Assembly: GCF_007754425.1 (NCBI RefSeq)
Contig: NZ_CP037452.1
Coordinates: forward strand, 4,067,164 to 4,131,163
Origin: Gimesia fumaroli
Lineage (GTDB): Bacteria; Planctomycetota; Planctomycetia; Planctomycetales; Planctomycetaceae
Direction: 5' to 3'
DNA: 64,000 bases
Below are positions 53,742 through 63,314 of this stretch, piece by piece. Every line of letters starts with the position of its first letter. The first letter of the stretch is position 1. The notes under the pieces are model-generated. The model made no database searches and was not told the DNA's origin. It saw only the letters and a list, made by a program, of their open reading frames with translations. The translations under genes and the position numbers were made by a program.

Positions 53742-55919
53742 TCAATCTAATTGAGAATGCAGCCACTGCAGCACGATCTCATTCGCCTTTACCGTTTGAT
53801 TTGGTTTCCGATCGACAAGTGTCAGATCCTGCCCTTTAACTAACTGTCGCGTCAGCTGATCATACTCAGGTTCTGTAAGTGAGGGGGCAAAGACATCGGG
53901 ATGAAACACCACACAGTCCCAGCCTCCTTTTCCAAAATTGAGTGAATAGTTCATTGTCCAGATAAAACTATCAATAAATTCTTCGCGCGAATTAAATTTT
54001 GCTTCTCTTGGAATCGCCAACAGGACCAGATCCGGTTTCTGAGAACGGATCATCACTTTGGCATCCGTTTCAATCTGACGACGTGTCTTGCCTTTCGTCT
54101 CCCAACTCGTCACTTTCAATTGAGATTTTGGCGCGATTTGACTGATGGCAGATTGAATCATTGTGTCTAATGGAGGCATGGCAATAATGTGGATGGGTTG
54201 ACTTTTTTCAAGTTTGGTTTTGGTATGCGGAATCGCCAGTTCAGGAGGCATCACATCATTCAGAGATACTATTTTTCCGGTAATGGATGCAGCGATCAGT
54301 TCGGCCATCTTCTTATGACCGGCCATATTCGGATGAATTTCATTACTCATCATCAAGCGTAATTCCTGAGGATTCTGCTCCCCGAGAACATCCATCTTTT
54401 TATTACAGTCGCAGACTGGTACTTGCATTTCCTTGCCGACTTCTTGAACCATCGCACAATACTGAGCCAGTTTATCTTTGGGGTGCCCTTTACCAGGTAA
54501 CACGGCATTCGGAGTACACAAAAGGACTTCAGAGCCGACACCGTGACAGAACTTGACAATGCGGCGTAAATTGTCTTGGTATTGCTTCAGCGACAGTTTC
54601 CCCATGTCGTTCAGCCCAAACATCACTGTTACCAGATCAGGTCGTTGCTTCAGAACATCCCGCGCGATCCGCGCCAAGGCATTGGCAGTAGTATTCCCAC
54701 TGATACCGGCATTGACCATCGTCAAGTCTGCCTGTGGTATAGCCTTCTTTATTGCAATTCCCAACATATCGGTATAAGCGCGGCGACTGCCTGTGTGATA
54801 GTAAACTCCGGTGACGCTATCTCCGAAGCAGACAATTTTGACAGGCTTTCCCGTTTTTAATTTCTCAATTGTTTTTGGAAGCCCTGCTTCAATAGATGCC
54901 TTTTCACTCACCTTTTTAAACCAGTCTTTGGGAATATCCAGCATCCAGACTTCACTGTTGAGTGGCTGCGCGTGCCCTCCGGCTAACCAGATTTTATCTT
55001 GAAATACAAAGGCGGAATGCTCGTGCCGTTCTTTCCAGACGACATCTGACTTCAGTTCAGTCCAATTCTTACCGTCCTGTGAATACCAGGCATCGTTTTT
55101 ATTTTTGGCCGGGTTATTCGACCACCCACCGATGACCCAAATCCGGTCGCGATAAACAACGGTCGAAAACCACAAACGTTCGTGCCAGGGTGCTTTGGCT
55201 GTTTCCTGTTTCCAGTGAATACCATCTTCAGAACTCCAGACATCATTAGTTGCATGATATTCAGGAACATAATTCCCGCCACCGAAGACATAGATTTTTC
55301 CGTTCAGCACCGCCGCCTGGTGATAAGCCCGCGGCGACCAACCTGCATTATCTGTCGCCAGAGCCCATGTTTTGCCATCAGAAGAATACCAGACATCATT
55401 TTTCAGACTTTTCTCGTCCCCAAAGTAATAGTTTTCGGTTCCTCCCAGAATCCACATTTTCCCCTTGAATTGAACCAGGGCCGCCGCTGCTCGAGGAGTC
55501 CACCCTGCCTGCTTAGTCTCCAGATTCCAATGTTTCCCATCAACGGATGACCAAACCTGATTTCCTGCGGAATGCCCTTTGAGTCGGCCGTTATACCAGC
55601 CCCCCATCAACCACATTTTATCTTTGAAAGTGGTTGTCATTGGAAGGTCACTGTGGATCCAGGGGGCCTGCTTCGTCACAAGCTCCCAACTCTTCCCGTT
55701 TGCAGACTTCCAGACATCACGTGGCGGTGCCTCGTAGGAATTGAACCAGCCACCAAAGATCCATAAGTGGTCTTTAAACACGAGTTCCCCTTGAGAATCA
55801 CGTGGCTGCCAACCCGCTTTCTCGGTGACTTGAACCCAGTTTATTTTTTTTTCTTCAGCAAAGACTGAACTGGCAATAAGCAGAAAAGAGAGTGTGATCA
55901 GGAGGACTTGGCGAATCAT
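53742..55919 (-). CDS. Exported kelch-propeller protein with SGNH hydrolase and a degenerate second SGNH-like domain
   Basis: This 725-residue protein has a signal peptide (1-21). Six kelch-like repeats (about 25-330) alternate a motif such as VWSSVDGKHWNLETKQAGW with KMWILGGTENYY. The SGNH/GDSL domain follows (about 355-545): KIVCFGDSVTGVYY (block I), NAGISGNTTANALARIA (II), VTVMFGLNDMGKLSL (III) and SNEIHPNMAGHKKMAELI (V), so the catalytic Ser-Asp/His set is intact. Residues about 570-720 look like a second fold of this kind (IHIIAMPPLDTMIQSAISQI, PDLVLLAIPREAKFNSREEF) lacking a clear GDS. Such esterases often remove acetyl groups from glycans. The kelch part may bind the substrate. Confidence 0.8.
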   Translation of the reverse strand: MIRQVLLITLSFLLIASSVFAEEKKINWVQVTEKAGWQPRDSQGELVFKDHLWIFGGWFNSYEAPPRDVWKSANGKSWELVTKQAPWIHSDLPMTTTFKDKMWLMGGWYNGRLKGHSAGNQVWSSVDGKHWNLETKQAGWTPRAAAALVQFKGKMWILGGTENYYFGDEKSLKNDVWYSSDGKTWALATDNAGWSPRAYHQAAVLNGKIYVFGGGNYVPEYHATNDVWSSEDGIHWKQETAKAPWHERLWFSTVVYRDRIWVIGGWSNNPAKNKNDAWYSQDGKNWTELKSDVVWKERHEHSAFVFQDKIWLAGGHAQPLNSEVWMLDIPKDWFKKVSEKASIEAGLPKTIEKLKTGKPVKIVCFGDSVTGVYYHTGSRRAYTDMLGIAIKKAIPQADLTMVNAGISGNTTANALARIARDVLKQRPDLVTVMFGLNDMGKLSLKQYQDNLRRIVKFCHGVGSEVLLCTPNAVLPGKGHPKDKLAQYCAMVQEVGKEMQVPVCDCNKKMDVLGEQNPQELRLMMSNEIHPNMAGHKKMAELIAASITGKIVSLNDVMPPELAIPHTKTKLEKSQPIHIIAMPPLDTMIQSAISQIAPKSQLKVTSWETKGKTRRQIETDAKVMIRSQKPDLVLLAIPREAKFNSREEFIDSFIWTMNYSLNFGKGGWDCVVFHPDVFAPSLTEPEYDQLTRQLVKGQDLTLVDRKPNQTVKANEIVLQWLHSQLD

Positions 55920-55982
55920 GCTAGCTCCATGTACTGGATTCCCTGGAGGAAAGAAACATGCGAGGCGATATAATCAATCGGA

Positions 55983-56000
55983 GGTATCTTCTACGATACC
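55983..56000. promoter_or_regulatory. Small dyad upstream of the kelch-SGNH gene
   Basis: GGTATC-TTCTAC-GATACC is a perfect 6-bp dyad, with CG/CG flanks that could extend it. It lies 64-81 bases upstream of the gene starting at 55919 and downstream of map. It could be an operator or a leader hairpin. Confidence 0.3.
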
Positions 56001-56117
56001 CGTTTATTTCGCGTCGTTGCAAGCCAGTGCAGCTAACAAGCTTTAAGAACAGAGATAAAATTGACTTATAGAAACGGAATCCGCTTGCGATAAGGCATTT
56101 GGCCGACTTCTGAATCT

Positions 56118-56909
56118 TTAAAACTGATGACCGGGCTGAGGCCCTTTTTCAGTCAGAGTCAATATTTCAGGGCCTTCTTCTGTCATCAGAATGGTATGTT
56201 CAAACTGAGCTGACAATTTGTTGTCTTTGGTACGTACAGTCCACCCATCACTACGGTCTTCGACTGTTTTCCAAGTTCCGGCATTCAGCATAGGCTCGAT
56301 CGTAAAACACATCCCTGGCATCAAAAGATCCCGTTCTGATCCCGACACGGGATAATGAGGAATACCAGGGTCCGTATGAAATTCCCGTCCAATACCGTGG
56401 CCCTGATACTGTCGAACCACGCCATAACCTAGTTCTGTAGCATAATTGTAGATCACTTCACCAATTTCGATTACACTGGAACCAGGTCGAATCGCATTAA
56501 TGGCAAGAAACAGCGAATCAAACGTCACTTGTACCAGTTTGCGCGCCTCCTCAGAAACATGGCCAATTAAGAATGTTTCTGACTGATCACCATACCAACC
56601 GTCAACAATGCTGGTAATGTCGACATTGACGATGTCCCCTTCATTGAGAACGGTCTCATCGGGGATGCCATGACACACGACTTCATTGATGCTGATACAG
56701 CAACTTTTAGGAAACCCCATATACCCCAGGGTTGCCGGCGTATGTCCATGAGAAACGGTATAATCGTGTACAATTTGATTAATCTCTTCTGTTGAAATAC
56801 CCGCTTTCACAAACGAACGTAGATGATCCATCAATTGTGCATTAAACTGGGACGCAATTCTCAAACGTTCCCATTCAAATGGTTTGTATATGACTTGCTT
56901 TCCGGACAA
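56118..56909 (-). CDS. map: Type I methionine aminopeptidase
   Basis: This 263-residue cytoplasmic metallopeptidase removes the initiator Met from nascent proteins. Metal ligands are visible: Asp in [20 protein letters not shown] (two Asp), His in [17 protein letters not shown], Glu in [12 protein letters not shown] and Glu in [18 protein letters not shown]. The length is typical of the short form without an SEC-C zinc tail. The start is a TTG at 56909: no in-frame ATG lies nearby upstream, and AGAGG (56918-56922) is placed 8 bases before it. It is divergent from the rRNA methyltransferase gene at 57125, with a 215-base shared upstream region. Confidence 0.93.
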   Translation of the reverse strand: MSGKQVIYKPFEWERLRIASQFNAQLMDHLRSFVKAGISTEEINQIVHDYTVSHGHTPATLGYMGFPKSCCISINEVVCHGIPDETVLNEGDIVNVDITSIVDGWYGDQSETFLIGHVSEEARKLVQVTFDSLFLAINAIRPGSSVIEIGEVIYNYATELGYGVVRQYQGHGIGREFHTDPGIPHYPVSGSERDLLMPGMCFTIEPMLNAGTWKTVEDRSDGWTVRTKDNKLSAQFEHTILMTEEGPEILTLTEKGPQPGHQF

Positions 56910-56917
56910 AATAACCG

Positions 56918-56922
56918 CCTCT
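56918..56922 (-). promoter_or_regulatory. Ribosome binding site supporting a TTG start for map
   Basis: On the minus strand AGAGG (part of AGAGGCGG) sits 8 bases before the TTG at 56909. It supports the rare start codon. Confidence 0.55.
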
Positions 56923-57124
56923 ATGTTATTTTCAGTAATAAACTGTTACTAATTCATTATCGTATATCAAGGGCAGCCTGTTACTCGCATTCGCATTAAA
57001 TGCGCCACTCCAAGTATACAAGACCACTTCTAAACGAAATGGCTTTCTTGCTCAACATCAGTCACTCTTGTTCTAGTCGAGTAAGCCATCATTTATAGAA
57101 TAATCAACTTTTAAAAGAATTCCT

Positions 57125-57910
57125 ATGGTTGGAAAGCATACTAAAGTAAAGAAAAATAAGCCCTTAATGGGAAACCATCAGAAATGCTGGATCTGGGGGC
57201 GCAATGCAGTGATGGAAACCTTGTCAGCCGGGTTCTGGAAAATCTGGGAAGTGCATCTTTCGGAACGATTGAATGCTGATGAAAAGAAAGCGGCAGAAAA
57301 ACGAGCGGAGCAACTTTCAATTCCGGTTGTATTTGCTTCAGATAAAGATTTAACCCAGAAGTGCCGTGCCAGCGATCACCAGGGCATGATTGCGAAAATG
57401 GCGCCATTTCCCTATTCCTCGGCAACCGAAGTCACTCAAAAACAAGTCACTGCCCCACTGTTTCTAATCCTTGATCGGATTCAGGATCCCTATAATTTTG
57501 GAGCCATCATTCGCTCAGCGGAAGTACTGGGTTCTGATGGAATTTTTGTCGGGACAGATGAACAATGCGAAGTCACGAGCCTTGTCTGCCGAACATCTGC
57601 TGGCGCTGTAAACCGCATTTCGATCGCACAACACTCCGATCTTGTTCAATGCTGCCGTGACTTGAAACAAGAAAACATTTCGATTGTCGGCACGACAATG
57701 CAGGCACCAGAGATTCTATCAAGTCATAATTTTAAACAACCAACGGCGGTTATTGTCGGTAATGAAGGCTCTGGAATCAGTCCGACACTACTCAATGAAT
57801 GCACTCACCTGGTCCGAATTCCACAACAGGGAAAGACAGAATCACTAAATGTCGCAATTTCTGCCAGCATCCTGCTGTACGAAGCCAGTCGTCAGCGCAA
57901 TTTCGCATAA
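57125..57910 (+). CDS. rlmB: RlmB/TrmH-type 2'-O-ribose RNA methyltransferase (SpoU family)
   Basis: This 261-residue protein has an N-terminal substrate-binding domain (about 18-100; CWIWGRNAVMETLSAGFWKI, SDHQGMIAKMAPFPY). The SPOUT catalytic domain follows: LILDRIQDPYNFGAIIRSAE (motif 1), AVIVGNEGSGISPTLL (motif 2) and GKTESLNVAISASILLYEAS (motif 3). The closest described activity is 2'-O-methylation of G2251 in 23S rRNA. SpoU paralogues acting on other RNAs cannot be excluded. ATG codons at 57125 and 57167 are both in frame. The first 14 residues are Lys-rich, and no strong ribosome site separates the options. It is divergent from map and convergent with the RND pump gene. Confidence 0.85.
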   Translation: MVGKHTKVKKNKPLMGNHQKCWIWGRNAVMETLSAGFWKIWEVHLSERLNADEKKAAEKRAEQLSIPVVFASDKDLTQKCRASDHQGMIAKMAPFPYSSATEVTQKQVTAPLFLILDRIQDPYNFGAIIRSAEVLGSDGIFVGTDEQCEVTSLVCRTSAGAVNRISIAQHSDLVQCCRDLKQENISIVGTTMQAPEILSSHNFKQPTAVIVGNEGSGISPTLLNECTHLVRIPQQGKTESLNVAISASILLYEASRQRNFA

Positions 57911-57933
57911 TCAATGATTCTCTCTTTACACCA

Positions 57934-60900
57934 TTAAGCAGAAGGCGTCGTCGAACTTGCCGTTCCATCCGTTTCCGGAACAGATTGACTCCCTGAGACC
58001 CATTCACTGATTTTTTGAACGATTACATACATCACTGGCACCATGACCACACCGAAGAGCGTAGCTGCAGTCAAACCTGCTACAACAGCAGTCCCCAGAG
58101 CCTGTCGGCTGGCAGCCCCCGCACCGGCTGCAACCGCCAGTGGAACGGCACCTAATATCGCACTAAAGGCTGTCATCAAAATTGGACGGAATCGTAGAAA
58201 ACAAGCTTCGACTGCCGCATCGGTGATCGACTTTCCAGCCTCACGTTGCAGTTTGGCAAATTCCACAATCAGAATCGCATTTTTACTGGCCAGTGCAATC
58301 AACAACACAAACCCCACCTGGGTATAAATATTATTATCAAAGCCACGAATCATTGTGGCGAAAATCGCACCAAATATTCCCAGTGGGACGGACAGAATCA
58401 CCGAAAGCGGAATCGACCAGCTTTCATACTGAGCACACAAAAACAGATACACGAAAATCAGCGCCATCGCAAAAATATACGGCGCCATATTTCCAGCGGC
58501 AATCTGTTGATATGCGATTCCCGTCCACTCATATCCAAAACCCTCAGGCAAGACTTCACCTGACAACTGCTCCATCCGATTAATCGCCTGCCCCGAGCTA
58601 TATCCCGCAGCGGGGTTCCCGGTAATCGCAGCGGTGGGATACATATTGTAGTGGTCGACTTCCTGGGGCCCGGCTGAATTATTCACTTTAACCAGTGTAT
58701 GCAGAGGAACCATACTCCCCCGACGATCACGTACCTTCAGGCGAGTGATATCATCAACCTTACTGCGATAGTCCTGCTCGGCCTGCACCATAACTTTGAA
58801 CACACGATTGAACAGGTTGAAATCATTCACATAAGTGGAACCCAGTTCAGCTTGCAGAGTGTCAAAAATGGAATCGAGAGGAACTCCCATTTTGATCGCT
58901 TTTTCACGATCGATATCCAGGTAAATTTGAGGCACTGTGGCACTGAAACTGGTATTTAATCCAGTCAAAAGTGGATCGACATTTCCCTGGTCCATTAAGT
59001 CAGTCACCGCCATCTGGAGAACGTCAGAACCAGCGGATGTCTTATCTTGAATCTGGATCTGAAAACCACCGGCATTTCCCAACCCTTGAATCGCAGGAGG
59101 AATGAACGGGAAAGTAATCGATTCCTGGATCTGTGCCAGTTCCACATGCAGGCGTTTGACTAAAGCAAAGACACTTAATTCCGGGGATTGCCGTTTATCC
59201 CAGTTTTCCAGTGCAATGATTGTGGTTGAATAATTGGAAGCGTTCGAGTTATTCAACATCGAAAAGCCCCCCATCGTTATGACATTCGTAACGGCAGGAG
59301 TCGCTGAGGCAATTTTATTGATTCGGTTTTGAACTTCCCGGGTTCGATTCAATGAAGCACCGTCAGGCAACTGAGTATTAATGAAAATATAGCCCTGATC
59401 TTCGTTCGGCAAAAAGCCACCGGGGACTGACATGAATCCCACACCCGTTGCTCCGAAAATAACGAGTAGCGGTATCACCATGAAAAACGCACGCCTGACA
59501 AAGACCTTGACCATGCTGATGTAAACATTTAATGATCGATCGAAGCACCAGTTGAAGCCGCGAAAGAAAAGCCCCCGTCTTTCTTTTGTCGGTCGGAGCA
59601 TAATTCCGCACATCGCCGGGCTGAGCGTCAATGCACACACTGAAGAAAACAGTGTGGCGATCGAAATTGTCAAAGCAAACTGACGATACAACCGACCTGT
59701 GATTCCCGGTAAAACCATCGTAGGCACGAACACAGCCAGCAACACAAGCGTGGTCGCGACAACGGGCCCGGTGATTTCCAGCATTGCGAGTTCTGTCGCT
59801 TTCTTAGGAGAACACTTCTCTGTATCCAGAATTCGGGTTACGTTTTCGACGACAACAATCGCATCATCAACGACGATCCCGATCACCAACACGATCCCAA
59901 ATAATGAAAGCGTATTGATCGTATACCCCATCGCCAACATGACTGCCATCGTCCCCAATAGTGAGACGGGAATTGTCACGGCTGGAATCAGAGTCGCTCT
60001 GAAATCCTGCAAAAAGACAAAAATGGTAATGAAGACCAGACCGAGTGCAATATACAAAGTTGTCTCGACTTCATCGATGGATGCGGTTACGAACTCCGTT
60101 GAGTCATAAGGCACCGAATATTCCAGTCCCTGCGGAAAGTCTTTCTCCAGTCGCTTTAACACCTTTCGGCATTCATCAGCCACGTTCAGTGCATTGGCAC
60201 CTGGAAGCTGATAAACGGCAATCAGAGCAGCCGGCTTTCCATCGAGCTGTGAATAACCGTTATAACTTTGCGCCCCCAACTCAACGCGGGCAACATCTTT
60301 AATTTGAGTGATCTGCCCTTCTTCACCTGTCTTAATAATAATATTGGCAAACTCTTTGGGGTCTGATAAACGTCCTAATGTGGTTACAGTCAATTGAAAA
60401 TCCTGATCATCAGGACTCGGTTCCTGACCAATTTGCCCGGCAGCAACCTGCACATTCTGCTGACGGAGTGCGTTCACGACATCAGTTGTGGTAATGTTGC
60501 GAGTATCGAGCTGATTGGGATCCATCCAGATTCGCATCCCGAAATCCAGAGCATTGACCACACTGACATCACTGACCCCGTTTATTCGCTTCAGCTCATC
60601 GTTGATATAAATCGATGCATAGTTACTGAGATACAGACCATCAAAGGTTTCATCCGGGGAATTTAAGGCAATCACCAAAGTCATATTGGTGGACTTCTTC
60701 TTTGTAGTCACCCCTTCGCGTTTTACATCTTCCGGAAGCGTGGGATTAGCGATCGCCACACGGTTCTGGACCAGCACGTTTGCCATATCCAGATCGGTTC
60801 CCACATCAAAGGTCACCGTCAACGTCATATTGCCATCGCTGGTACTACTCGAAGACATATAGAGCATGTTCTCGACACCGTTAACCTGCTCTTCAATCGG

Positions 60901-61092
60901 TGTAGCGACGGTATCTGCAACGACCTGTGCATCGGCACCACGATAAGTCGCAGTGACAGCTACAGTCGGAGGCGTAATGTCCGGAAATAATTCAACCGGT
61001 AACAGAGGTAGTGCAATCGCACCAACAATCGCAATCACAATGGAAACGACACTGGCAAAGATCGGATGATAGATAAAAAACCGGGAAAACAT
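57934..61092 (-). CDS. RND efflux transporter permease, HAE1 family
   Basis: This 1052-residue inner-membrane pump of AcrB type uses proton motive force to expel hydrophobic compounds. The first membrane segment is [20 protein letters not shown], followed by [20 protein letters not shown]. The family stretch [20 protein letters not shown] contains the paired Asp of transmembrane segment 4. [20 protein letters not shown] begins the second half, and a [20 protein letters not shown] segment lies near the C-terminus. Twelve membrane helices and two large periplasmic loops are present. The adaptor gene is 71 bases upstream on the same strand. No outer-membrane TolC-like gene is adjacent, so it must use one encoded elsewhere. 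Confidence 0.95.
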   Translation of the reverse strand: MFSRFFIYHPIFASVVSIVIAIVGAIALPLLPVELFPDITPPTVAVTATYRGADAQVVADTVATPIEEQVNGVENMLYMSSSSTSDGNMTLTVTFDVGTDLDMANVLVQNRVAIANPTLPEDVKREGVTTKKKSTNMTLVIALNSPDETFDGLYLSNYASIYINDELKRINGVSDVSVVNALDFGMRIWMDPNQLDTRNITTTDVVNALRQQNVQVAAGQIGQEPSPDDQDFQLTVTTLGRLSDPKEFANIIIKTGEEGQITQIKDVARVELGAQSYNGYSQLDGKPAALIAVYQLPGANALNVADECRKVLKRLEKDFPQGLEYSVPYDSTEFVTASIDEVETTLYIALGLVFITIFVFLQDFRATLIPAVTIPVSLLGTMAVMLAMGYTINTLSLFGIVLVIGIVVDDAIVVVENVTRILDTEKCSPKKATELAMLEITGPVVATTLVLLAVFVPTMVLPGITGRLYRQFALTISIATLFSSVCALTLSPAMCGIMLRPTKERRGLFFRGFNWCFDRSLNVYISMVKVFVRRAFFMVIPLLVIFGATGVGFMSVPGGFLPNEDQGYIFINTQLPDGASLNRTREVQNRINKIASATPAVTNVITMGGFSMLNNSNASNYSTTIIALENWDKRQSPELSVFALVKRLHVELAQIQESITFPFIPPAIQGLGNAGGFQIQIQDKTSAGSDVLQMAVTDLMDQGNVDPLLTGLNTSFSATVPQIYLDIDREKAIKMGVPLDSIFDTLQAELGSTYVNDFNLFNRVFKVMVQAEQDYRSKVDDITRLKVRDRRGSMVPLHTLVKVNNSAGPQEVDHYNMYPTAAITGNPAAGYSSGQAINRMEQLSGEVLPEGFGYEWTGIAYQQIAAGNMAPYIFAMALIFVYLFLCAQYESWSIPLSVILSVPLGIFGAIFATMIRGFDNNIYTQVGFVLLIALASKNAILIVEFAKLQREAGKSITDAAVEACFLRFRPILMTAFSAILGAVPLAVAAGAGAASRQALGTAVVAGLTAATLFGVVMVPVMYVIVQKISEWVSGSQSVPETDGTASSTTPSA

Positions 61093-61163
61093 CGTCGTCC
61101 GTTCCGTTAAAAATTATCAGAAAAACAAATCAGGATCAGTCGTCACACCAAAGGAATCATCCA

Positions 61164-62393
61164 CTACTGGGAATCGGATGCCGGTTTTGGCTTTGCTTTC
61201 TCAGTTTTTGAAGCACCAGCGGTTTTTGCAGGATCAGCCTGATTTTGTGATTGATCCGCACCTTGAGGTGGTTGATTTTTAATCTCAACTGGACGTCCAG
61301 GACGGGCGCGCTGTAGACCTTCATAGATGTATTTTTCACTCGGCTTGAGCCCTTTCAGCACAACACGCAGGTTATCTTGCACCTGGCCAATTTCAATCTT
61401 TCTTTTTTCCACAATATTATCTTTGCCAACGATTAAAAGATATTTGCCTGCCAGATCGGTGCCAATCGCGACATCATGTACCAGCAGTGCTCCTGGTATC
61501 GGTGATCCGGGTACCCTGACTCGTACATACACCCCCGGATAGAGCAGTCCCTTCGGGTTTTTAAATATAGCGCGAAGTTGAATCGTCCCCGTACCCGGAT
61601 CTACTTTGTTGTCCGCATAATCGAGTTCACCCTCGTGAGGGTACCCTTCTTCATTGGAAAGCCCCACGTAAACTTTGAGAGTAATCTTCTCGTCAGCCCT
61701 CTTTCGCTTTTTGAGTGCTTCCAAAAGCAAACGCTCACTGGCATCAAAGTAAACATAAATCGGGTCCATCGTCACAATTGTTGTTAGAAGTGTATTCTCG
61801 CCAGAACCAACCAGATTCCCGGCATCAACCAGATTGCGACCGATTTCTCCAGTGATCGGTGCATTAATTCGCGTGTAATTCAGATTGATGGTTGCCTGCT
61901 CAATGTCTGCTTTCGCGGCCATCACTGCCGCTTGTGCTTTATCGCGAGCCGCTTCAGCATCATCAACATCCTGTGGAGTCACTGCTTGTTTTTTCAACAA
62001 GATCTGATTGCGTTCCAGAGTCACCTGAGCATCTTTCAACTGCGCATTACTGGCTGCCAGCTGTGCGTTGGCTTTATCCAGGATGGCCTGATACTGATCC
62101 CGCTGAATCTCAAATAGTAACTGACCTTTTTTGACGGTTGCCGATGGTTCAAAATTCACTTTCTCCAGAATCCCATCGACCCGCGCCCGAATATCTACAG
62201 AGGCGACCGAAGCAAGGGTACCGGTAAAATCCTGATTGAAAACAATCGTTTTCTGAACAGGTTCCGCTACGGTTACAGACGGCGGCTTCATCTTTGGAGG
62301 AGGAGGCGGCGAATTACAGCCAGAAATAATGATTACGGGACAAAGCAATATCAGATATTTTCGACATATCCATCTCATAGATAATACGTTCAC
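61164..62393 (-). CDS. RND efflux periplasmic adaptor lipoprotein (membrane fusion protein)
   Basis: This 409-residue protein has a lipobox IIISGC (Cys near residue 26), so it is anchored to the membrane. The order is typical: barrel-sandwich half (VDIRARVDGILEKVNFEPSA), long helical hairpin (about 95-175; LDKANAQLAASNAQLKDAQV), second lipoyl half (NYTRINAPITGEIGRN), beta-barrel (GSGENTLLTTIVTMDPIYVY) and membrane-proximal part (VHDVAIGTDLAGKYLLIVGK). The C-terminal 35 residues are Gln/Lys/Pro-rich. The start is the GTG at 62393, chosen because AGGGAG precedes it by 4 bases; an ATG at 62378 lies too far. It heads the operon with the pump gene. Confidence 0.93.
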   Translation of the reverse strand: MNVLSMRWICRKYLILLCPVIIISGCNSPPPPPKMKPPSVTVAEPVQKTIVFNQDFTGTLASVASVDIRARVDGILEKVNFEPSATVKKGQLLFEIQRDQYQAILDKANAQLAASNAQLKDAQVTLERNQILLKKQAVTPQDVDDAEAARDKAQAAVMAAKADIEQATINLNYTRINAPITGEIGRNLVDAGNLVGSGENTLLTTIVTMDPIYVYFDASERLLLEALKKRKRADEKITLKVYVGLSNEEGYPHEGELDYADNKVDPGTGTIQLRAIFKNPKGLLYPGVYVRVRVPGSPIPGALLVHDVAIGTDLAGKYLLIVGKDNIVEKRKIEIGQVQDNLRVVLKGLKPSEKYIYEGLQRARPGRPVEIKNQPPQGADQSQNQADPAKTAGASKTEKAKPKPASDSQ

Positions 62394-62397
62394 AGCT

Positions 62398-62403
62398 CTC
62401 CCT
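62398..62403 (-). promoter_or_regulatory. Ribosome binding site supporting a GTG start for the adaptor gene
   Basis: On the minus strand AGGGAG lies 4 bases before GTG at 62393 and about 19 before the alternative ATG at 62378. Confidence 0.65.
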
Positions 62404-62420
62404 TTAAGATATCAGCCTCA

Positions 62421-62442
62421 TTCAAGACCAGCATGTCTTGAA
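62421..62442. promoter_or_regulatory. Perfect 8-6-8 inverted repeat upstream of the RND operon
   Basis: TTCAAGAC-CAGCAT-GTCTTGAA lies 28-49 bases before the adaptor start and about 105 bases before the divergent CorA-like gene. Its size fits a dimeric repressor such as TetR or MarR, which commonly control RND pumps. No regulator gene is adjacent. It could also be a leader hairpin. Confidence 0.5.
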
Positions 62443-62558
62443 GAATCAGTGAAACAGGATTACTTCCAATTCACTTTCGTTTGTTTAAGTGGCATACTAC
62501 AAATAAAAACCCATGAATTGCAATTCCCATTTAATGGAAAAAGAAATTGGATCGAAAG

Positions 62559-63308
62559 ATGCATGAATCTTCACTACTGCCTGCCGCTTGGAATGTTCCG
62601 ACAGAATTCATCGATCGACTAGGTAAACAGGTCGGTCGGCAACGCACGATGGTTTCGGAGGGACATCTACTCATTATTCTGCACGCACCTCCACAACCGG
62701 AAGACATGTATCGCAAGGGCCGTCTTTTCTGGCGCGAAGCTGATGCGAACTGGCATTCTTCAGAATTTAAAGGAGGACCGGATGCACTGAATCGACATTT
62801 GGATGAATATCAACAACTCCTGGAAGACTATGACGAAAAAGTAGACCAGGCAACCAGCTCACTCGATTATCTGGAAGTGCTGAATCATCTTGGCCCCGTT
62901 TATCGAGCGTTATGCCATATGACACAAGCATTGCAAGTGGCACGCGAAGCGATCCCGAAAGATAAACTTCTCATTGACTATCGAGATAACGCATACCGCC
63001 TGGAAAGGACAGCCGAGCTCTTAATTCAGGATGCAAAGAATGCTCTGGACTACGTGATCGCAAAACAGGCTGAAGAACAGGCAAAAGTGTCCGCCCGAAT
63101 TGAGCTCTCGTCACATCGCTTAAATCTACTGATCGCCTACTTTTTTCCCATCGCCACATTGAGCACCATTTTTGGCTCGAACTTTAGCCATGGATACGAA
63201 AAGTATCAGACTCCCTACCCCTTCTGGATCATGGTCGGTACCGGGCTCGCATTAGGTTTCGTAATCCATCTGTTCTTGAAACGAGCGTCTCAAACCCCAA
63301 GGAAATAA
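62559..63308 (+). CDS. CorA-like two-helix membrane protein with GSN in place of GMN
   Basis: The protein has 249 residues from the ATG at 62559; a TTG at 62547 is also open. The N-terminal domain is acidic and helical (DEYQQLLEDYDEKVDQATSS). A long helix (about 145-175; TAELLIQDAKNALDYVIAKQ) leads into two C-terminal membrane segments: LNLLIAYFFPIATLSTIFG (about 186-204) and FWIMVGTGLALGFVIHLFL (about 223-241). FGSN follows the first segment where CorA magnesium channels have YGMN. Topology and helix order fit the CorA superfamily, but the N-terminal domain is shorter than usual. Metal specificity cannot be predicted. It is divergent from the RND operon. Confidence 0.55.
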   Translation: MHESSLLPAAWNVPTEFIDRLGKQVGRQRTMVSEGHLLIILHAPPQPEDMYRKGRLFWREADANWHSSEFKGGPDALNRHLDEYQQLLEDYDEKVDQATSSLDYLEVLNHLGPVYRALCHMTQALQVAREAIPKDKLLIDYRDNAYRLERTAELLIQDAKNALDYVIAKQAEEQAKVSARIELSSHRLNLLIAYFFPIATLSTIFGSNFSHGYEKYQTPYPFWIMVGTGLALGFVIHLFLKRASQTPRK

Positions 63309-63314
63309 TCAGCT

